Source: Streptomyces sp. RKND-216
GTDB taxonomy: Bacteria; Actinomycetota; Actinomycetes; Streptomycetales; Streptomycetaceae
Reading direction: 5' to 3'
Length of the DNA stretch: 64,000 nucleotides
Assembly: GCF_004795255.1 (NCBI RefSeq)
Contig: NZ_SSBQ01000002.1
Coordinates: 3,429,501 to 3,493,500 of the forward strand
In this document: positions 17,504 to 26,742 of the stretch, piece by piece
Layout of the letters: every line of letters begins with the position of its first letter
How positions within the stretch are numbered: the first letter of the stretch is position 1
Position numbers and translations under genes: made by a program
Notes under the pieces: model-generated
Told to the model about the DNA's origin: nothing
Seen by the model: the letters and a program-made list of their open reading frames with translations, nothing else
The model's database searches: none

Positions 17504-20266
17504 GTGGCGGGCGAGTCCCCCGACAAGTCGGAGCGGGAAAGGTCGTCGGGGGAGACGACGGAGGACGCCGGTTCGGTTCCCGCGGCGCGACGACAGGACC
17601 CACGTGAGGCGTACGCGGCTGCCGCGGACACCGGCCCGGCGGGGGAGCCGGAGGCCGCGGCGGGCGTCCCCGAGGGGGCGGACGGCGCGGCGGAACCGGA
17701 CAGCGCGGCCGCATCGGACGGCGCGGAGCGCGACGGGCCGGGGTCCGGGAACTCGCGGCAGGACGCGGACGCCGCCGACGCGCCCGCGGACGACTCCGGT
17801 GACGCACGGCTGCGCGCGGCGGTCGCCGCGTGGGTCTCCTCGGCCGACGACGACCAGAGCGGTCAGGACGGTCAGGACGACCAGGACGCCGGGCCGGGTA
17901 CGCAGAGCAGCGACGCTCCCGCGGACTCGGGCTCCGGGGCGGAAGCACCGGCGGACGACTCCCCGCCAGGGGGCGGCGAGGACGGGGCCGTTGACGGCGC
18001 GAACAGCGACCTGCCGGTACGGCCGCGCGGTGCCGCGACCGAGCCCGGGACGGACTCCGCGGCGAAGCCCGCACCGGACACCGCCACCACGATGTTCGGC
18101 GTGCGCCCGGACGTGCTCGAACCGACCGACGAGACGTCCGCAGCCGCCAGGGCGGAGCGGATGACTGCGGCGTTCTTCGGCTCGTCCCGCAAGCCCGGCG
18201 AGCAGGACTCCGTGGCCGAAGCGACCTCCCCAGAGGGCGTCGGGGCCGACTCCGCTGCCGACTCCCCGCTCGACACCTCTGCCGACGTCGCGCCTGACCA
18301 GACGCCGGGGGAGGCGCGTGACGTGACCGAGCAGGCGCCCGCGGGTCCCGACGAGCCGGCGAGCGCACCGGAGGAGCGTGACGACGACGGAGACGCGGTC
18401 GACGCCCCGGCGGACGACGAGGAGTTGCCGGGCGACGACACCCCGGCGGACACTCCGGCGGACACGGCATCGGACTCGGCAACGGACCCCGACCCGGACC
18501 TCGACGCGCCCGACGCGGCAGGCGAGGAGCTACCGGGGAAGGACCGGAGGACCACCGCCTCCGGCGCCGTCGCCGCTTCGGCGGCCAAGACCGACGAGGA
18601 GAACCCGGGCGGGCCGGCCGCGCAGCGGGACCACGCGACGACGGCCCTCCGCCTTCCCCGGGAGGACGGGGACGAGGACACCCCGTCCGGCGAGACGACG
18701 GCGGTGGTGACACCTGCGGAGAAGCCGGCGGACAAGGGCGAGGACGAAGACAAGGGCAAGGACGAGGACACCTCCGACGGCGACGGCGAAAACGGCGGCT
18801 CCGGCGAGGGCGGGAGCCGGTTCGTCCCGCTGCGCTCCACCGACGCGCCGCGCACGCCCGACGGAGCCGGAACGCGGCGCCCGCTGCCGGACGCGCAGAC
18901 CAGCAGCACCGGCACGCCCGCCTCCGTCATCTCCGGCGTCGGTGGCGAACAGGAACGCACCAAGCAGCAGCCGGCGCCCGAGCCGCCGCCGCTGGAACTG
19001 CTGGCGCAGCTCACCAACACGCCCCCGCCGCCGGAGACTCCGCTGCGCACCGCCGTGCGCCGGGTCAAGATCTGGACGCCGCTGGTGCTCCTGCTGGCGA
19101 TCGTGTTCGTGATCGTGCAGGCCGTGCGGCCCCTGCCGGAACCGACGCTGACGCTGACCGAGCAGGCCACGTACACCTTCGACGGCGGCGAGCCGTCGCT
19201 GCCGTGGCCGACCGAGGGCCAGGCGTACGTGGAGGTCTCCGGGCTCGGTGTGCTCGGCTCGTACGGCGAGCAGAAGGCGGTGCCGATCGGCAGCGTGGCG
19301 AAGACCATGACGGCCTACCTCGTGCTGCAGAAGTCCCCGCTGAAGGAGGGCGCGGACGGGCCGAAGATCACCATCGACCAGAAGGCCGAGGACGACGGCA
19401 AGCGCGGCGCGGGCAACGGCGACGAGTCCGTGCTGCCCAGCGTCGAGAAGGGCGACAAGATCACCCAGCGGGACGCGCTGTCCGCGTTGATGATCCCCTC
19501 CGCGAACAACATCGCCCGTCTGCTGGCTCGTTGGCACAGCGGTTCCGAAGCGGCGTTCGTCGAGGAGATGAACGAGACCGCCGAGGAACTGGGCATGGAG
19601 AACACGAAGTACACCGACCCCAGCGGCCTGGAGGAGACCACCGTCAGCACCGCGAAGGATCAGGTGCAGCTGGGCAAGAAGGCCATGGAGATCCCGGCGC
19701 TGGTGGAGATCACCAGGCAGCCGTTCTGGAAGGACCCGTTCTCCGGCGAGCAGATGCGCAACTGGAACACGGTGGTGTCGAGCGCCGGCGCGATCGGCAT
19801 CAAGACGGGCACCACCACGGTCGCGGGCGGCAACCTGCTCTTCGCCGGTTACGAGGAGATCGGCGACACGCGGCAACTGGTCGTCGGCGCCGTGCTCGGG
19901 CAGCACAAGCCGCCCATCATCGACACCGCCAACGCCGTCAGCGACAAGCTGCTGACCGCGGCGGAGGGGACGCTGACCGCGGAGAAGATCGTGCAGAAGG
20001 GCGACGTCGTCGGCTACGTGGACGACGGCCTCGGCGGCCGTACGCCGGTCGTCGCGACCGAGGACGTGGCGGCCGTCGGCTGGGGCGGTGTGGAGGTCGA
20101 CCTCGCGCTGGAGCCCCTGAAGGACATGCCGCACACCGCCCCCACCGGGAAGCGGGTCGGCACGCTGACGGTAGGGGGCGGCCCCGGACAGGTCGAGGTA
20201 CCGGTGGCGCTGGAGCAGGACCTGCCCGAACCCGCCTTCGGGGACAAGCTGACGCGCATCCTGTGA
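17504..20266 (+). CDS. D-alanyl-D-alanine carboxypeptidase (peptidase S11) with long acidic N-terminal tail
   Basis: A 920-residue protein. Residues 1 to about 515 are low-complexity, very rich in Asp, Glu, Ala, Pro and Ser, and should be disordered and cytoplasmic. A single membrane helix (WTPLVLLLAIVFVIVQAV, about 525-545) anchors an extracellular penicillin-binding domain with S597-x-x-K600 (GSVAKT), S666-A-N668 and K767-T-G. It trims the terminal D-Ala of peptidoglycan stem peptides. The family usually has a cleavable signal and 350-450 residues, so the tail is extraordinary. GTG start at 17504 with AGGAGG 7 bases ahead. A large hairpin separates it from the next gene. Confidence 0.9.
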   Translation: MAGESPDKSERERSSGETTEDAGSVPAARRQDPREAYAAAADTGPAGEPEAAAGVPEGADGAAEPDSAAASDGAERDGPGSGNSRQDADAADAPADDSGDARLRAAVAAWVSSADDDQSGQDGQDDQDAGPGTQSSDAPADSGSGAEAPADDSPPGGGEDGAVDGANSDLPVRPRGAATEPGTDSAAKPAPDTATTMFGVRPDVLEPTDETSAAARAERMTAAFFGSSRKPGEQDSVAEATSPEGVGADSAADSPLDTSADVAPDQTPGEARDVTEQAPAGPDEPASAPEERDDDGDAVDAPADDEELPGDDTPADTPADTASDSATDPDPDLDAPDAAGEELPGKDRRTTASGAVAASAAKTDEENPGGPAAQRDHATTALRLPREDGDEDTPSGETTAVVTPAEKPADKGEDEDKGKDEDTSDGDGENGGSGEGGSRFVPLRSTDAPRTPDGAGTRRPLPDAQTSSTGTPASVISGVGGEQERTKQQPAPEPPPLELLAQLTNTPPPPETPLRTAVRRVKIWTPLVLLLAIVFVIVQAVRPLPEPTLTLTEQATYTFDGGEPSLPWPTEGQAYVEVSGLGVLGSYGEQKAVPIGSVAKTMTAYLVLQKSPLKEGADGPKITIDQKAEDDGKRGAGNGDESVLPSVEKGDKITQRDALSALMIPSANNIARLLARWHSGSEAAFVEEMNETAEELGMENTKYTDPSGLEETTVSTAKDQVQLGKKAMEIPALVEITRQPFWKDPFSGEQMRNWNTVVSSAGAIGIKTGTTTVAGGNLLFAGYEEIGDTRQLVVGAVLGQHKPPIIDTANAVSDKLLTAAEGTLTAEKIVQKGDVVGYVDDGLGGRTPVVATEDVAAVGWGGVEVDLALEPLKDMPHTAPTGKRVGTLTVGGGPGQVEVPVALEQDLPEPAFGDKLTRIL

Positions 20267-20285
20267 CGCGTCAGCGGTGACGACC

Positions 20286-20334
20286 CGTCCGGGGCAGGGC
20301 CGGCGCACGCCGCGCCGGTAGCCTGCCCCGGACG
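20286..20334 (+). terminator. Large stem-loop after the carboxypeptidase gene
   Basis: Arms 20286-20298 and 20322-20334 pair perfectly (13 bp), and an inner CCGGCGC/GCGCCGG stem continues the helix. It lies 20 bases after the stop and 27 bases before the next start, so it may terminate or attenuate. Confidence 0.7.
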
Positions 20335-20360
20335 CAGAAGCCACGTGGGGGAGACGACAG

Positions 20361-22406
20361 ATGACCACCCTGGGGCCCCCACCGCGCACGCGGGAGGCCG
20401 AGGCCGAGGACGGCCGGGCCGCGCGTGACGTCGAGGCCGCCGGGCGGATACCGGGCGGCCGCACGGCGCTGCTGCCGCGCCCGCGCCAGCCGCGCGCGGA
20501 CACGACGTCCGCCGCACGCACGGCCGTCGCGGCGCCGCCCGCGACAGTCGCCGGGCGGGTGGCGCGGTGGCTGCGGCACCCCGTGGGCGCGGCCCTGCTC
20601 TTCGGCTCGGTGCTGCACCTGCTCTGGCTGTGGCTGATCGCGAACGGCGGCGGCGACCTGGCCGCGCAGGACGCGTGGGCTGAGTTCGTCGGCCAGCACC
20701 CGCTGTCCGCGTACAACCTGGCCTGGTACGGCGGGATGCACCCCGTCTCGTACAGCGTGATCTCGCCGTACCTGATGGCCGTGGTCGGCGTGCGGCCCAC
20801 GCTGATCGCCTCCGGTGTGCTGTCCGGCGGCCTGCTGGCGTGGCTGCTGATGCGGTCACGCGCGGTGCGCCATCCTCTGGTCCCGGCGCTGTGGGGGGCC
20901 TTCGCGTTCGCCTGCAACGCGGCGTCGGGCCGCGTGACGTACGCGCTGGGCACGTTTTTCGCGCTCGGCGCGGTGGCCGTGGTGTGGGCCTGGCCGGTGC
21001 GGTGGCGGGACCGGCGTGCGCTGCGCGGCGGGCTGGCGCTGGTGCTGTCGGCGCTGGCGACGGGAGGCAGCCCGGTCGCGGGCCTCTTCCTCGAAGTGGT
21101 CGCCGGCGCGCTGATTCTGCGCGGACGTTGGCGTCCCGCGCTCGCCCTCGGCCTTCCGCTGCCGCTGGTGGTGGGCGTCAGCGCCCTGCTGTTCCCGTTC
21201 ACGGGCGTGCAGCCCATGCCGTGGGTGTCGGTGGCCTTCCCGCTGGTCACGACGGCGGCCGTACGGCTGCTGGCGCCGCGCGAGTGGCGCACGGTGCGGC
21301 GCGGCGCGGAGATCTACCTCGTCGGCATCCTGCTCACCTGGGCGATTCCGTCCCAGGTCGGCTCCAACGTGGAACGGCTCGCGCAGATCTTCGGGGGCGT
21401 GGTGCTGCTGGCGCTGCTGCCCCGGTTCCGCACCGGACGGTCGGCGGTGCGCGGGCGCCGGTTCACCGCGCTGGTGTGCGCGTTCGTGGTGACCGCCGGT
21501 TTCCAGATCGGCAAGCCCGTCTGGGACGTCGTGCACACCCGTCCGGAGGCCGCCTGGGCGCACAGCCTCGCGCCGCTGCTGCACCAGCTCCAGCAGGTCG
21601 ACGCGGACCGGGGCCGCGTGGAGGTGGTGCCGGTGCGCAGCCACCGGGAAGCTTCTGCGCTCGCCCCCTACGTGAACCTGGCGCGCGGCTGGAACCGGCA
21701 GGCCGACGCGGAACGGAACCCGCTCTTCTACGAGGAGGGCGCGTTCTCGGCGGACGGTTACCACGACTGGCTGCGGCGCTGGGCCGTCCGCTACGTGGTG
21801 CTGCCGCTCTCCGACACCCCGGACGTGGCGGCGCGCGAGGAGGCGCGGCTGGTCCGCTCCGACCCGGCCTTCCTCGAGCCGGTCTGGCAGGACGAGAACT
21901 GGCAGCTCTACCGCGTCACCGACCCGCTGCCGCTCGCCTCGGCGCCGGCGACGTCCGCGGAGGCGGGCGCGGGCGAGGTCACGCTGACGGTGCGCGAGCC
22001 GGGCGCCGTGCTCGTCCGCGTCCCCTGGTCGCCCTGGCTCGGGCTGGTCAACCGGGACGGCGACCGCATCGCGCCGCCGGGCGGCTTCGGCCGCAACGTC
22101 AACGGCTGCCTGCGCCCGGCGAATCCGCGGCCCGTGCAGTCGCCCCCGGAGGCGGCGCCCGGCGCGCACGCGCCGGGGCCGGGGTCCGTGCCCGACCGGA
22201 ACGCCCCCGGGAATGCGCCGGCCCCGGAGGACGGCGACGCCCTCGGCGTCCTCGCCTCCGGCGAGTACGACGAGCGGCGCACCGACCACTGGACGGTGCT
22301 GGAGGCGCCGCGGGCCGGCACGTACCGGATCGCCGCGCCGTACCGCCTGCCACGCGGCACGCCCTGTCCCGCGTCGTCCGCCGACGCCCCGCGCGACAGA
22401 CCCTAG
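20361..22406 (+). CDS. Polytopic membrane protein of unknown function (GT-C-like layout)
   Basis: A 681-residue protein. After about 70 residues of charged, disordered N-terminus there are roughly ten hydrophobic segments between residues 75 and 385, beginning VGAALLFGSVLHLLWLWLIA, followed by a soluble region of about 300 residues. The soluble part has a motif-like WAVRYVVLPLSD and a DENWQLYRV ending that resembles the extracytoplasmic tail of GT-C-type glycosyltransferase relatives. I do not recognise a catalytic signature, and automatic labels such as transporter are not supported by the sequence. It follows the carboxypeptidase gene, which hints at an envelope role. ATG preceded by GGGGGAG. 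Confidence 0.8.
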   Translation: MTTLGPPPRTREAEAEDGRAARDVEAAGRIPGGRTALLPRPRQPRADTTSAARTAVAAPPATVAGRVARWLRHPVGAALLFGSVLHLLWLWLIANGGGDLAAQDAWAEFVGQHPLSAYNLAWYGGMHPVSYSVISPYLMAVVGVRPTLIASGVLSGGLLAWLLMRSRAVRHPLVPALWGAFAFACNAASGRVTYALGTFFALGAVAVVWAWPVRWRDRRALRGGLALVLSALATGGSPVAGLFLEVVAGALILRGRWRPALALGLPLPLVVGVSALLFPFTGVQPMPWVSVAFPLVTTAAVRLLAPREWRTVRRGAEIYLVGILLTWAIPSQVGSNVERLAQIFGGVVLLALLPRFRTGRSAVRGRRFTALVCAFVVTAGFQIGKPVWDVVHTRPEAAWAHSLAPLLHQLQQVDADRGRVEVVPVRSHREASALAPYVNLARGWNRQADAERNPLFYEEGAFSADGYHDWLRRWAVRYVVLPLSDTPDVAAREEARLVRSDPAFLEPVWQDENWQLYRVTDPLPLASAPATSAEAGAGEVTLTVREPGAVLVRVPWSPWLGLVNRDGDRIAPPGGFGRNVNGCLRPANPRPVQSPPEAAPGAHAPGPGSVPDRNAPGNAPAPEDGDALGVLASGEYDERRTDHWTVLEAPRAGTYRIAAPYRLPRGTPCPASSADAPRDRP

Positions 22407-22462
22407 CCCTCGCCAGCGCCCCCTCCCGGGCTCGGCCCGCACGTCGCTGCGGACGGCGCGGT

Positions 22463-24061
22463 TCAGGGACGCAGCGCGGCGAGGACGGTGTCGATGGTGT
22501 CCGCGTCGTCCGGGCGCTTGTCCTCGCGGTAGCGCACCACGCGTGCGAACCGCAGCGTGACGCCCGCCGGGTAGCGCGAGGAGCGCTGCACCCCGTCGTA
22601 GGCGATCTCCACCACCAGCTCGGGCCGTACCAGGACCCCCCACGGCTCCTCGCTGACGGTCAGCTCCCGCAGGCGCGTGGTCTGCCACGCCAGCAGCGCG
22701 TCGGTGAGGCCCTTGAAGGTCTTGCCCAGCATGGTGAAGGTGCCGTCGGCGCGCCGGGCGCCGAGGTGGAGGTTGGAGAGCCTGCCGGTGCGCCGCCCGT
22801 GACCCCACTCGGCGCCGAGGACGACCAGGTCCAGCGTGTGCACGGGTTTCACCTTCAGCCAGGAGGCGCCGCGCCGGCCGGCGCTGTACGCCGAGTCCAG
22901 CGCTTTGAGGACGACGCCCTCCTGCCCGCGTGCCAGCGCCTCCTCCGCGAACGCCCGGGCGTGCGCCTGCCCGGACTCCCCGGCGTCCTCGACCGCCGTC
23001 CGGCGCACCCGCAGTGCCTCGGGGACGACGCGCGCCAGCTCGGCGTGCCGTTCGCGGACGGGCAGGTCCAGCAGCGAACGGTCGTCGAGGGAGAGCAGGT
23101 CGAAGAAGGCGACGGAGACGGGGAGGGAAGCCTGCGCCCCGGCGACGTCGAGCCGTGACCCGACGCGCCCGGAGGTCTCCTGGAAGGGCCGGGGGCGGCC
23201 GTCGGCGTCGCGCGCGACGACCTCGCCGTCCAGCACGGCGCGGGTGACTGGCAAGTCCGCGGCGGCGGCGACGACCTCGGGGAGCCGGTCGGTGATCTCG
23301 TCGAGCGTCCGCGTCCAGACCCGCACGACGGGACCCTGCCGGCCTTCGGGGCGCACGCGCACCGGGTGGGCGGGTTCGCGGGGGTCCTCGCCCTCGTGAT
23401 CGATGTGGACCTGGACCCGGATGCCGTCGAGTTTCTCCTCGACGGCGCTGGGGCCGAGCCGGTCGAGCGCCTCGTCCACGTCCTTGGCGCTCTGCGCCAG
23501 CATGGGCTGGACGGGGCGGCCGACCTCCAGCCGGAAGTCGGCCAGCGCGGCCGGGCCGCCTTCCAGCAGGGCCCGGGCCACGGAGCCGAGCGACCCGCCG
23601 AGCATCACCGCGCGGCGCACCTCGGCCGCGTCGGCGCCGACAGCGACGGCGAGTGCCTCGACGGCGAAGGCGTCCAGCGCGCCCTGCCGCAGTTCTCCGC
23701 CGATGAGGCGGACCAGGAAGTCCTGCTCCGCAGCGGTGGCGCGGCCCAGCAGTTCGCCGAGGAGCCGGCGGCGTTCGTGCTGGGAGCCCTTGCCGGAGAC
23801 CAGGGCGATGCGGTCCAGCGCGCGGTTGACCTCGCCCAGGGTGAGGGTCGGGGTCTTGGCGGGGGCGGGGCGGTCGACGAGGGTGCGCCAGCCGATGCCC
23901 GTGCGGCGCTGGGGGAGGCGTCCGGCGAGGTAGGTGATGGTGACCGGGGCCTCGGCGGGGTCGGCGGTGCGGAACAGCTCGGCGAGCAGTGCGACCTTCT
24001 CCGTCCGGGCGGAGGTGGCCGCGACGGCGAGCGAGGTACGGGCGATGTCGGCCAGGAGCAT
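22463..24061 (-). CDS. ATP-dependent DNA ligase
   Basis: A 532-residue ligase of the archaeal/LigB-like class. An N-terminal helical DNA-binding domain (residues 1-190, with TYLAGRLPQRRTGIGW) is followed by the nucleotidyltransferase core: the adenylated lysine is K210 in EEKLDGIRVQVH, then a motif III-like VAFFDLLSL, motif IV EGVVLKALDS and motif V SWLKVKP, and an OB-fold ending RFARVVRYREDK. It seals nicks using ATP, as a repair companion to the replicative NAD-dependent enzyme. No Ku or polymerase gene is next to it. ATG at 24061 with a GAGG site 8 bases ahead. Confidence 0.93.
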   Translation of the reverse strand: MLLADIARTSLAVAATSARTEKVALLAELFRTADPAEAPVTITYLAGRLPQRRTGIGWRTLVDRPAPAKTPTLTLGEVNRALDRIALVSGKGSQHERRRLLGELLGRATAAEQDFLVRLIGGELRQGALDAFAVEALAVAVGADAAEVRRAVMLGGSLGSVARALLEGGPAALADFRLEVGRPVQPMLAQSAKDVDEALDRLGPSAVEEKLDGIRVQVHIDHEGEDPREPAHPVRVRPEGRQGPVVRVWTRTLDEITDRLPEVVAAAADLPVTRAVLDGEVVARDADGRPRPFQETSGRVGSRLDVAGAQASLPVSVAFFDLLSLDDRSLLDLPVRERHAELARVVPEALRVRRTAVEDAGESGQAHARAFAEEALARGQEGVVLKALDSAYSAGRRGASWLKVKPVHTLDLVVLGAEWGHGRRTGRLSNLHLGARRADGTFTMLGKTFKGLTDALLAWQTTRLRELTVSEEPWGVLVRPELVVEIAYDGVQRSSRYPAGVTLRFARVVRYREDKRPDDADTIDTVLAALRP

Positions 24062-24287
24062 GCGGTCATCCTCGCCCAGCCCTCACCCCGAGGCGCGGTA
24101 CGGCGCGCGGTCCTGCGCGCGCCCGGCGGCCGGCAGGCGACGGCGCCCGGGCCTCGCACGGGGCGGACCGTGCTCCGCGCACGCCGTGCGGCGGCCCTGA
24201 CGCGGCCGGAGGGGCGCCGTACGGGGTGCGGAGGGGGCGCGTCGCACAGGCGTGTGCGTCGGTCAAGAGGGCCCGTGGGTTGTGCAC
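24062..24287. other. Gene-free stretch between divergent ligase and methyltransferase genes
   Basis: Very GC-rich spacer with many short GCGC/CGCG runs and no credible reading frame. It must hold the two divergent promoters, but I cannot point to -35/-10 boxes. Confidence 0.4.
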
Positions 24288-24302
24288 TTGACGTGGCGTC
24301 AA
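24288..24302. promoter_or_regulatory. Perfect palindrome upstream of the methyltransferase gene
   Basis: TTGACGTGGCGTCAA is two 6-base inverted half-sites with a 3-base centre, about 100 bases before the methyltransferase start. The left half also resembles a -35 box, although no good -10 follows at 16-19 bases. Candidate operator. Confidence 0.4.
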
Positions 24303-24404
24303 CACCCCGCCGCGTGCAAAGCTGAGGAGCGCGACCGTCCGACTACGGACAGCGTGCGGTCACCCGTGCGCGCGCAAGCCTGTCTGAAGGGTGTGAGGTC
24401 TGAC

Positions 24405-25220
24405 ATGCGGCAGGAGAACCGCACGGTCTTGTCCGAGGTGGACGTCAACGTGCCGAGTGTGGCGCGGATGTACGACTACTACCTCGGCGGCAAGGACAAC
24501 TACGCGGTGGATCGTGCCGCCGTGGCCGAGCTGGACAAGGTGGTGCCCAGCACCAGACCGCTCGCGATCAACAACCGCCGCTTCCTCCAGCGCGTGGTGC
24601 GCGTGCTCGCCGAGGACTACGGCGTCCGCCAGTTCCTGGACCACGGCTCAGGTCTGCCCACGCAGGACAACGTGCACCAGGTCGCGCAGGGCATCGACCC
24701 GAAGTCGCACGTGGTCTACGTGGACGACGACCCGATCGTGCTCGCGCACGGGCGGGCGCTGCTCCAGGAGGACGACCGCACGGTCGTCATCCAGGCGGAC
24801 ATGCGCCGCACCGACCAGATCTTCGCGCACGAGGAGGTCAAGCGGCTGATCGACCTCTCCCAGCCGGTCGCCGCGCTCTTCGTCTCGGTGATGCACTGCA
24901 TCCCCGACCCGGGGCCGGAGGAGCTGGTGAAGCAGATCACCGAAAGGCTGCCGTCGGGCAGCTTCGTGGTGATCAACCAGCTGGTCAGCGAGAACAAGGA
25001 GACCCGCGACTTCGTCACGAACTTCATGGACGAGACCACCCAGGGCCACTGGGGGCGGGTGCGCGAGCCGCACGAGGTCGAGCGGTACTTCGACGGCCTG
25101 CAGGTCCTCGAGCCCGGGCTGGGCCGGATCAACCACTGGCGGCAGGACTCGGAGCTGGTCCTCCAGGAGCCGGACACCGGCGACTGGTACGAGTTCGGCG
25201 GCGTCGCGCGCATCCCGTGA
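24405..25220 (+). CDS. SAM-dependent methyltransferase (PF04672/DUF574 type)
   Basis: A 271-residue protein of the actinobacterial S-adenosylmethionine methyltransferase group. Diagnostic blocks are VPSVARMYDYYLGGKDNYAVD at the N-terminus, LDHGSGLPTQDNVHQVAQ (SAM-binding), YVDDDPIVLAHGRALL and the ending HWRQDSELVLQ. The natural substrate of this group is not known; genes of this type often sit beside XRE/DUF397 modules, as here. The start at 24405 agrees with where family similarity begins; the upstream in-frame extension is non-coding. It converges on the XRE gene through a strong terminator. Confidence 0.9.
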   Translation: MRQENRTVLSEVDVNVPSVARMYDYYLGGKDNYAVDRAAVAELDKVVPSTRPLAINNRRFLQRVVRVLAEDYGVRQFLDHGSGLPTQDNVHQVAQGIDPKSHVVYVDDDPIVLAHGRALLQEDDRTVVIQADMRRTDQIFAHEEVKRLIDLSQPVAALFVSVMHCIPDPGPEELVKQITERLPSGSFVVINQLVSENKETRDFVTNFMDETTQGHWGRVREPHEVERYFDGLQVLEPGLGRINHWRQDSELVLQEPDTGDWYEFGGVARIP

Positions 25221-25244
25221 GCGGGGCCTGAGGGCACGCGCCGC

Positions 25245-25291
25245 AGACGCCGGTGGCCGGCCCCCCATGGGGGGGCCGGCCACCGGCGTCT
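25245..25291. terminator. Perfect 22-bp bidirectional terminator hairpin
   Basis: Positions 25245-25266 and 25270-25291 are exact reverse complements with a 3-base loop. It lies between the converging methyltransferase and XRE genes, so it can stop both. Confidence 0.85.
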
Positions 25292-25295
25292 CTCG

Positions 25296-26207
25296 TCAGA
25301 ACTCCTCGCGCAGCTCTCTGAGGAACGCGGTGCTCCTGGTCGGCGTCTCCGCCGTCGCGCAGAGCCGGTCCATGACCACCATGTAGTTCTCCACCTCGTC
25401 CTGCTTGTCCAGGTAGAGGGCCGTGGTGAGCTGTTCCAGGTAGACCACGTCGGGCAGGTCGGGCTCGAGGAAGCGGAGTATGGTCACCGGCCCGCCCGCC
25501 GCGGAGAGCCCGCCGATGCTGAACGGCGCGATCTGCAGCGTGATGTTGCGCCGTGACCCCATCTTCAGCAGGTGCTCGATCTGGTCCCGCATCACCTCGG
25601 GCTCGCTGCCCAGCGGGCGCCGCAGCGCCGCCTCGTCGACGACCGCCCACAGCTTCGGGCCGAACTCGCTCTCCAGGGCGTTCTGACGCTCCATGCGCAG
25701 CCGCACGCGCCGCTCGATGTCGGCCTCGCTCGCGCGGGGGTGGCCGAGCCGGGTGACGGCGCGGGCGTACTCGGGCGTCTGCAGCAGGCCCGGCACGAAC
25801 TGCACCTCGTAGGTGCGGATGACGGACGCGGCCTCCTCCAGGCCGATCAGCTGCTCGAACCAGGAGGGCAGCACGTCGCTGTACTTGTTCCACCAGCCGG
25901 GGACGCTGGCCTGGCGGGCGAGGGCGAGGAAGTTCTCGACCTCCTCGGCGTCGTGCACGCCGTACAGCGCCAGCAGGTCGGCGACGTCCCGGTCCTTGTA
26001 GCCGGTGCGGCCCAGCTCGAGCCGGCTGATCTTCGCGTGTGAGCCGCGGATCGCGTCGCCGGCCGCTTCCCGGCTGATGCCCGCGGTCTCGCGCAGCCGG
26101 CGCAGCTGCGTGCCGAGCACGATGCGCAGGATGGTCGGCCCGCCCCGCGGGTGGTCGAGGATGCGCCTGACCGACGAACGGCTCTCCGGTTCCGGCTGTG
26201 CTGCCAT
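25296..26207 (-). CDS. XRE-family regulator with DUF5753 domain (Scr1/WhiJ type)
   Basis: A 303-residue paralogue of the regulators at 15377 and 30440. The helix-turn-helix is LGTQLRRLRETAGISREAAG then SHAKISRLELGRTGY (about residues 31-85); DUF5753 follows with PGWWNKYSDVLPSWFEQLIG, VQFVPGLLQTPEYARAV and DEAALRRPLG. The first 30 residues are a variable extension. The ATG at 26207 has a GGAG directly against it, which is tight; CAGGGG farther up may serve instead. Its likely DUF397 partner starts 510 bp upstream on the same strand. Confidence 0.92.
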   Translation of the reverse strand: MAAQPEPESRSSVRRILDHPRGGPTILRIVLGTQLRRLRETAGISREAAGDAIRGSHAKISRLELGRTGYKDRDVADLLALYGVHDAEEVENFLALARQASVPGWWNKYSDVLPSWFEQLIGLEEAASVIRTYEVQFVPGLLQTPEYARAVTRLGHPRASEADIERRVRLRMERQNALESEFGPKLWAVVDEAALRRPLGSEPEVMRDQIEHLLKMGSRRNITLQIAPFSIGGLSAAGGPVTILRFLEPDLPDVVYLEQLTTALYLDKQDEVENYMVVMDRLCATAETPTRSTAFLRELREEF

Positions 26208-26225
26208 CTCCTAGCCCCTGCTCCC

Positions 26226-26237
26226 GTGAGTAGTCGT
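26226..26237 (+). promoter_or_regulatory. Shared 12-base motif at an XRE gene start
   Basis: GTGAGTAGTCGT here is identical to the motif on the minus strand at 16261-16272 beside the first XRE gene. It lies 19 bases before the start codon of the second XRE gene. Candidate regulator-binding half-site. Confidence 0.35.
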
Positions 26238-26474
26238 CAGGATGCCCAGTGTCCCACTGTCAAGGCCCGGCGTACAGCCGAACACTGGCCAGGCGCATGT
26301 GACCGACGGCACGCGCCCGCGCTCGGTGTGGTGGGCGCGGGCGCGAAGTGGTGTCGTTCGGCGACTGCTCCGCTGGTCGGGCGGAAGGCCGGTCTCGGAC
26401 GGCCGGTCGCCGGAGTGGGGTGTGTGGGGGCGACGGGTGTGGGGGTGGTGGTCGGTGTGGTCCGCAGGCGGCGG

Positions 26475-26717
26475 TCAGGCGCCGGCGTCGAGCAGGTCGT
26501 CGAAGTCGCCGTCCTTGGCGCCCTGGATGAAGGCGGTGATCTCGGCCGGCGTGTAGAGGAGGGCCGGGCCCGTGGGGAAACGGGAGTTGCGTACGGCCAC
26601 TCCGCCGTCGGCGAGTTCGGCGAGCTCGACGCAGTTGCCGCTGGGGTTGCTGCGGCGGCTCTTGCGCCAGGTGACGTGACGGAGTCGGGGGTCCTGCATC
26701 GCGTGGTCGATGTGCAT
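26475..26717 (-). CDS. DUF397 domain protein
   Basis: About 80 residues: LRHVTWRKSRRSNPSGNCVEL, VAVRNSRFPTGPALLYTP, ITAFIQGAKDG, all typical of DUF397. Several in-frame starts exist; the ATG at 26717 is chosen because GGTGAT lies 4 to 9 bases ahead. An earlier GTG at 26753 would place the start inside the tandem repeat array and is less likely. It is the probable partner of the XRE regulator downstream (25296-26207). Confidence 0.85.
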   Translation of the reverse strand: MHIDHAMQDPRLRHVTWRKSRRSNPSGNCVELAELADGGVAVRNSRFPTGPALLYTPAEITAFIQGAKDGDFDDLLDAGA

Positions 26718-26742
26718 GGGCATCACCATGCCATCAGGCGAG

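Noticed and set aside
22463..24061. Part of a Ku/LigD end-joining operon
   Set aside because: The protein lacks polymerase and nuclease domains and has no Ku gene beside it; it fits a stand-alone ATP-dependent ligase.
24288..24330. Vegetative promoter starting with TTGACG
   Set aside because: No acceptable -10 at 16-19 bases downstream; kept only as a palindrome.
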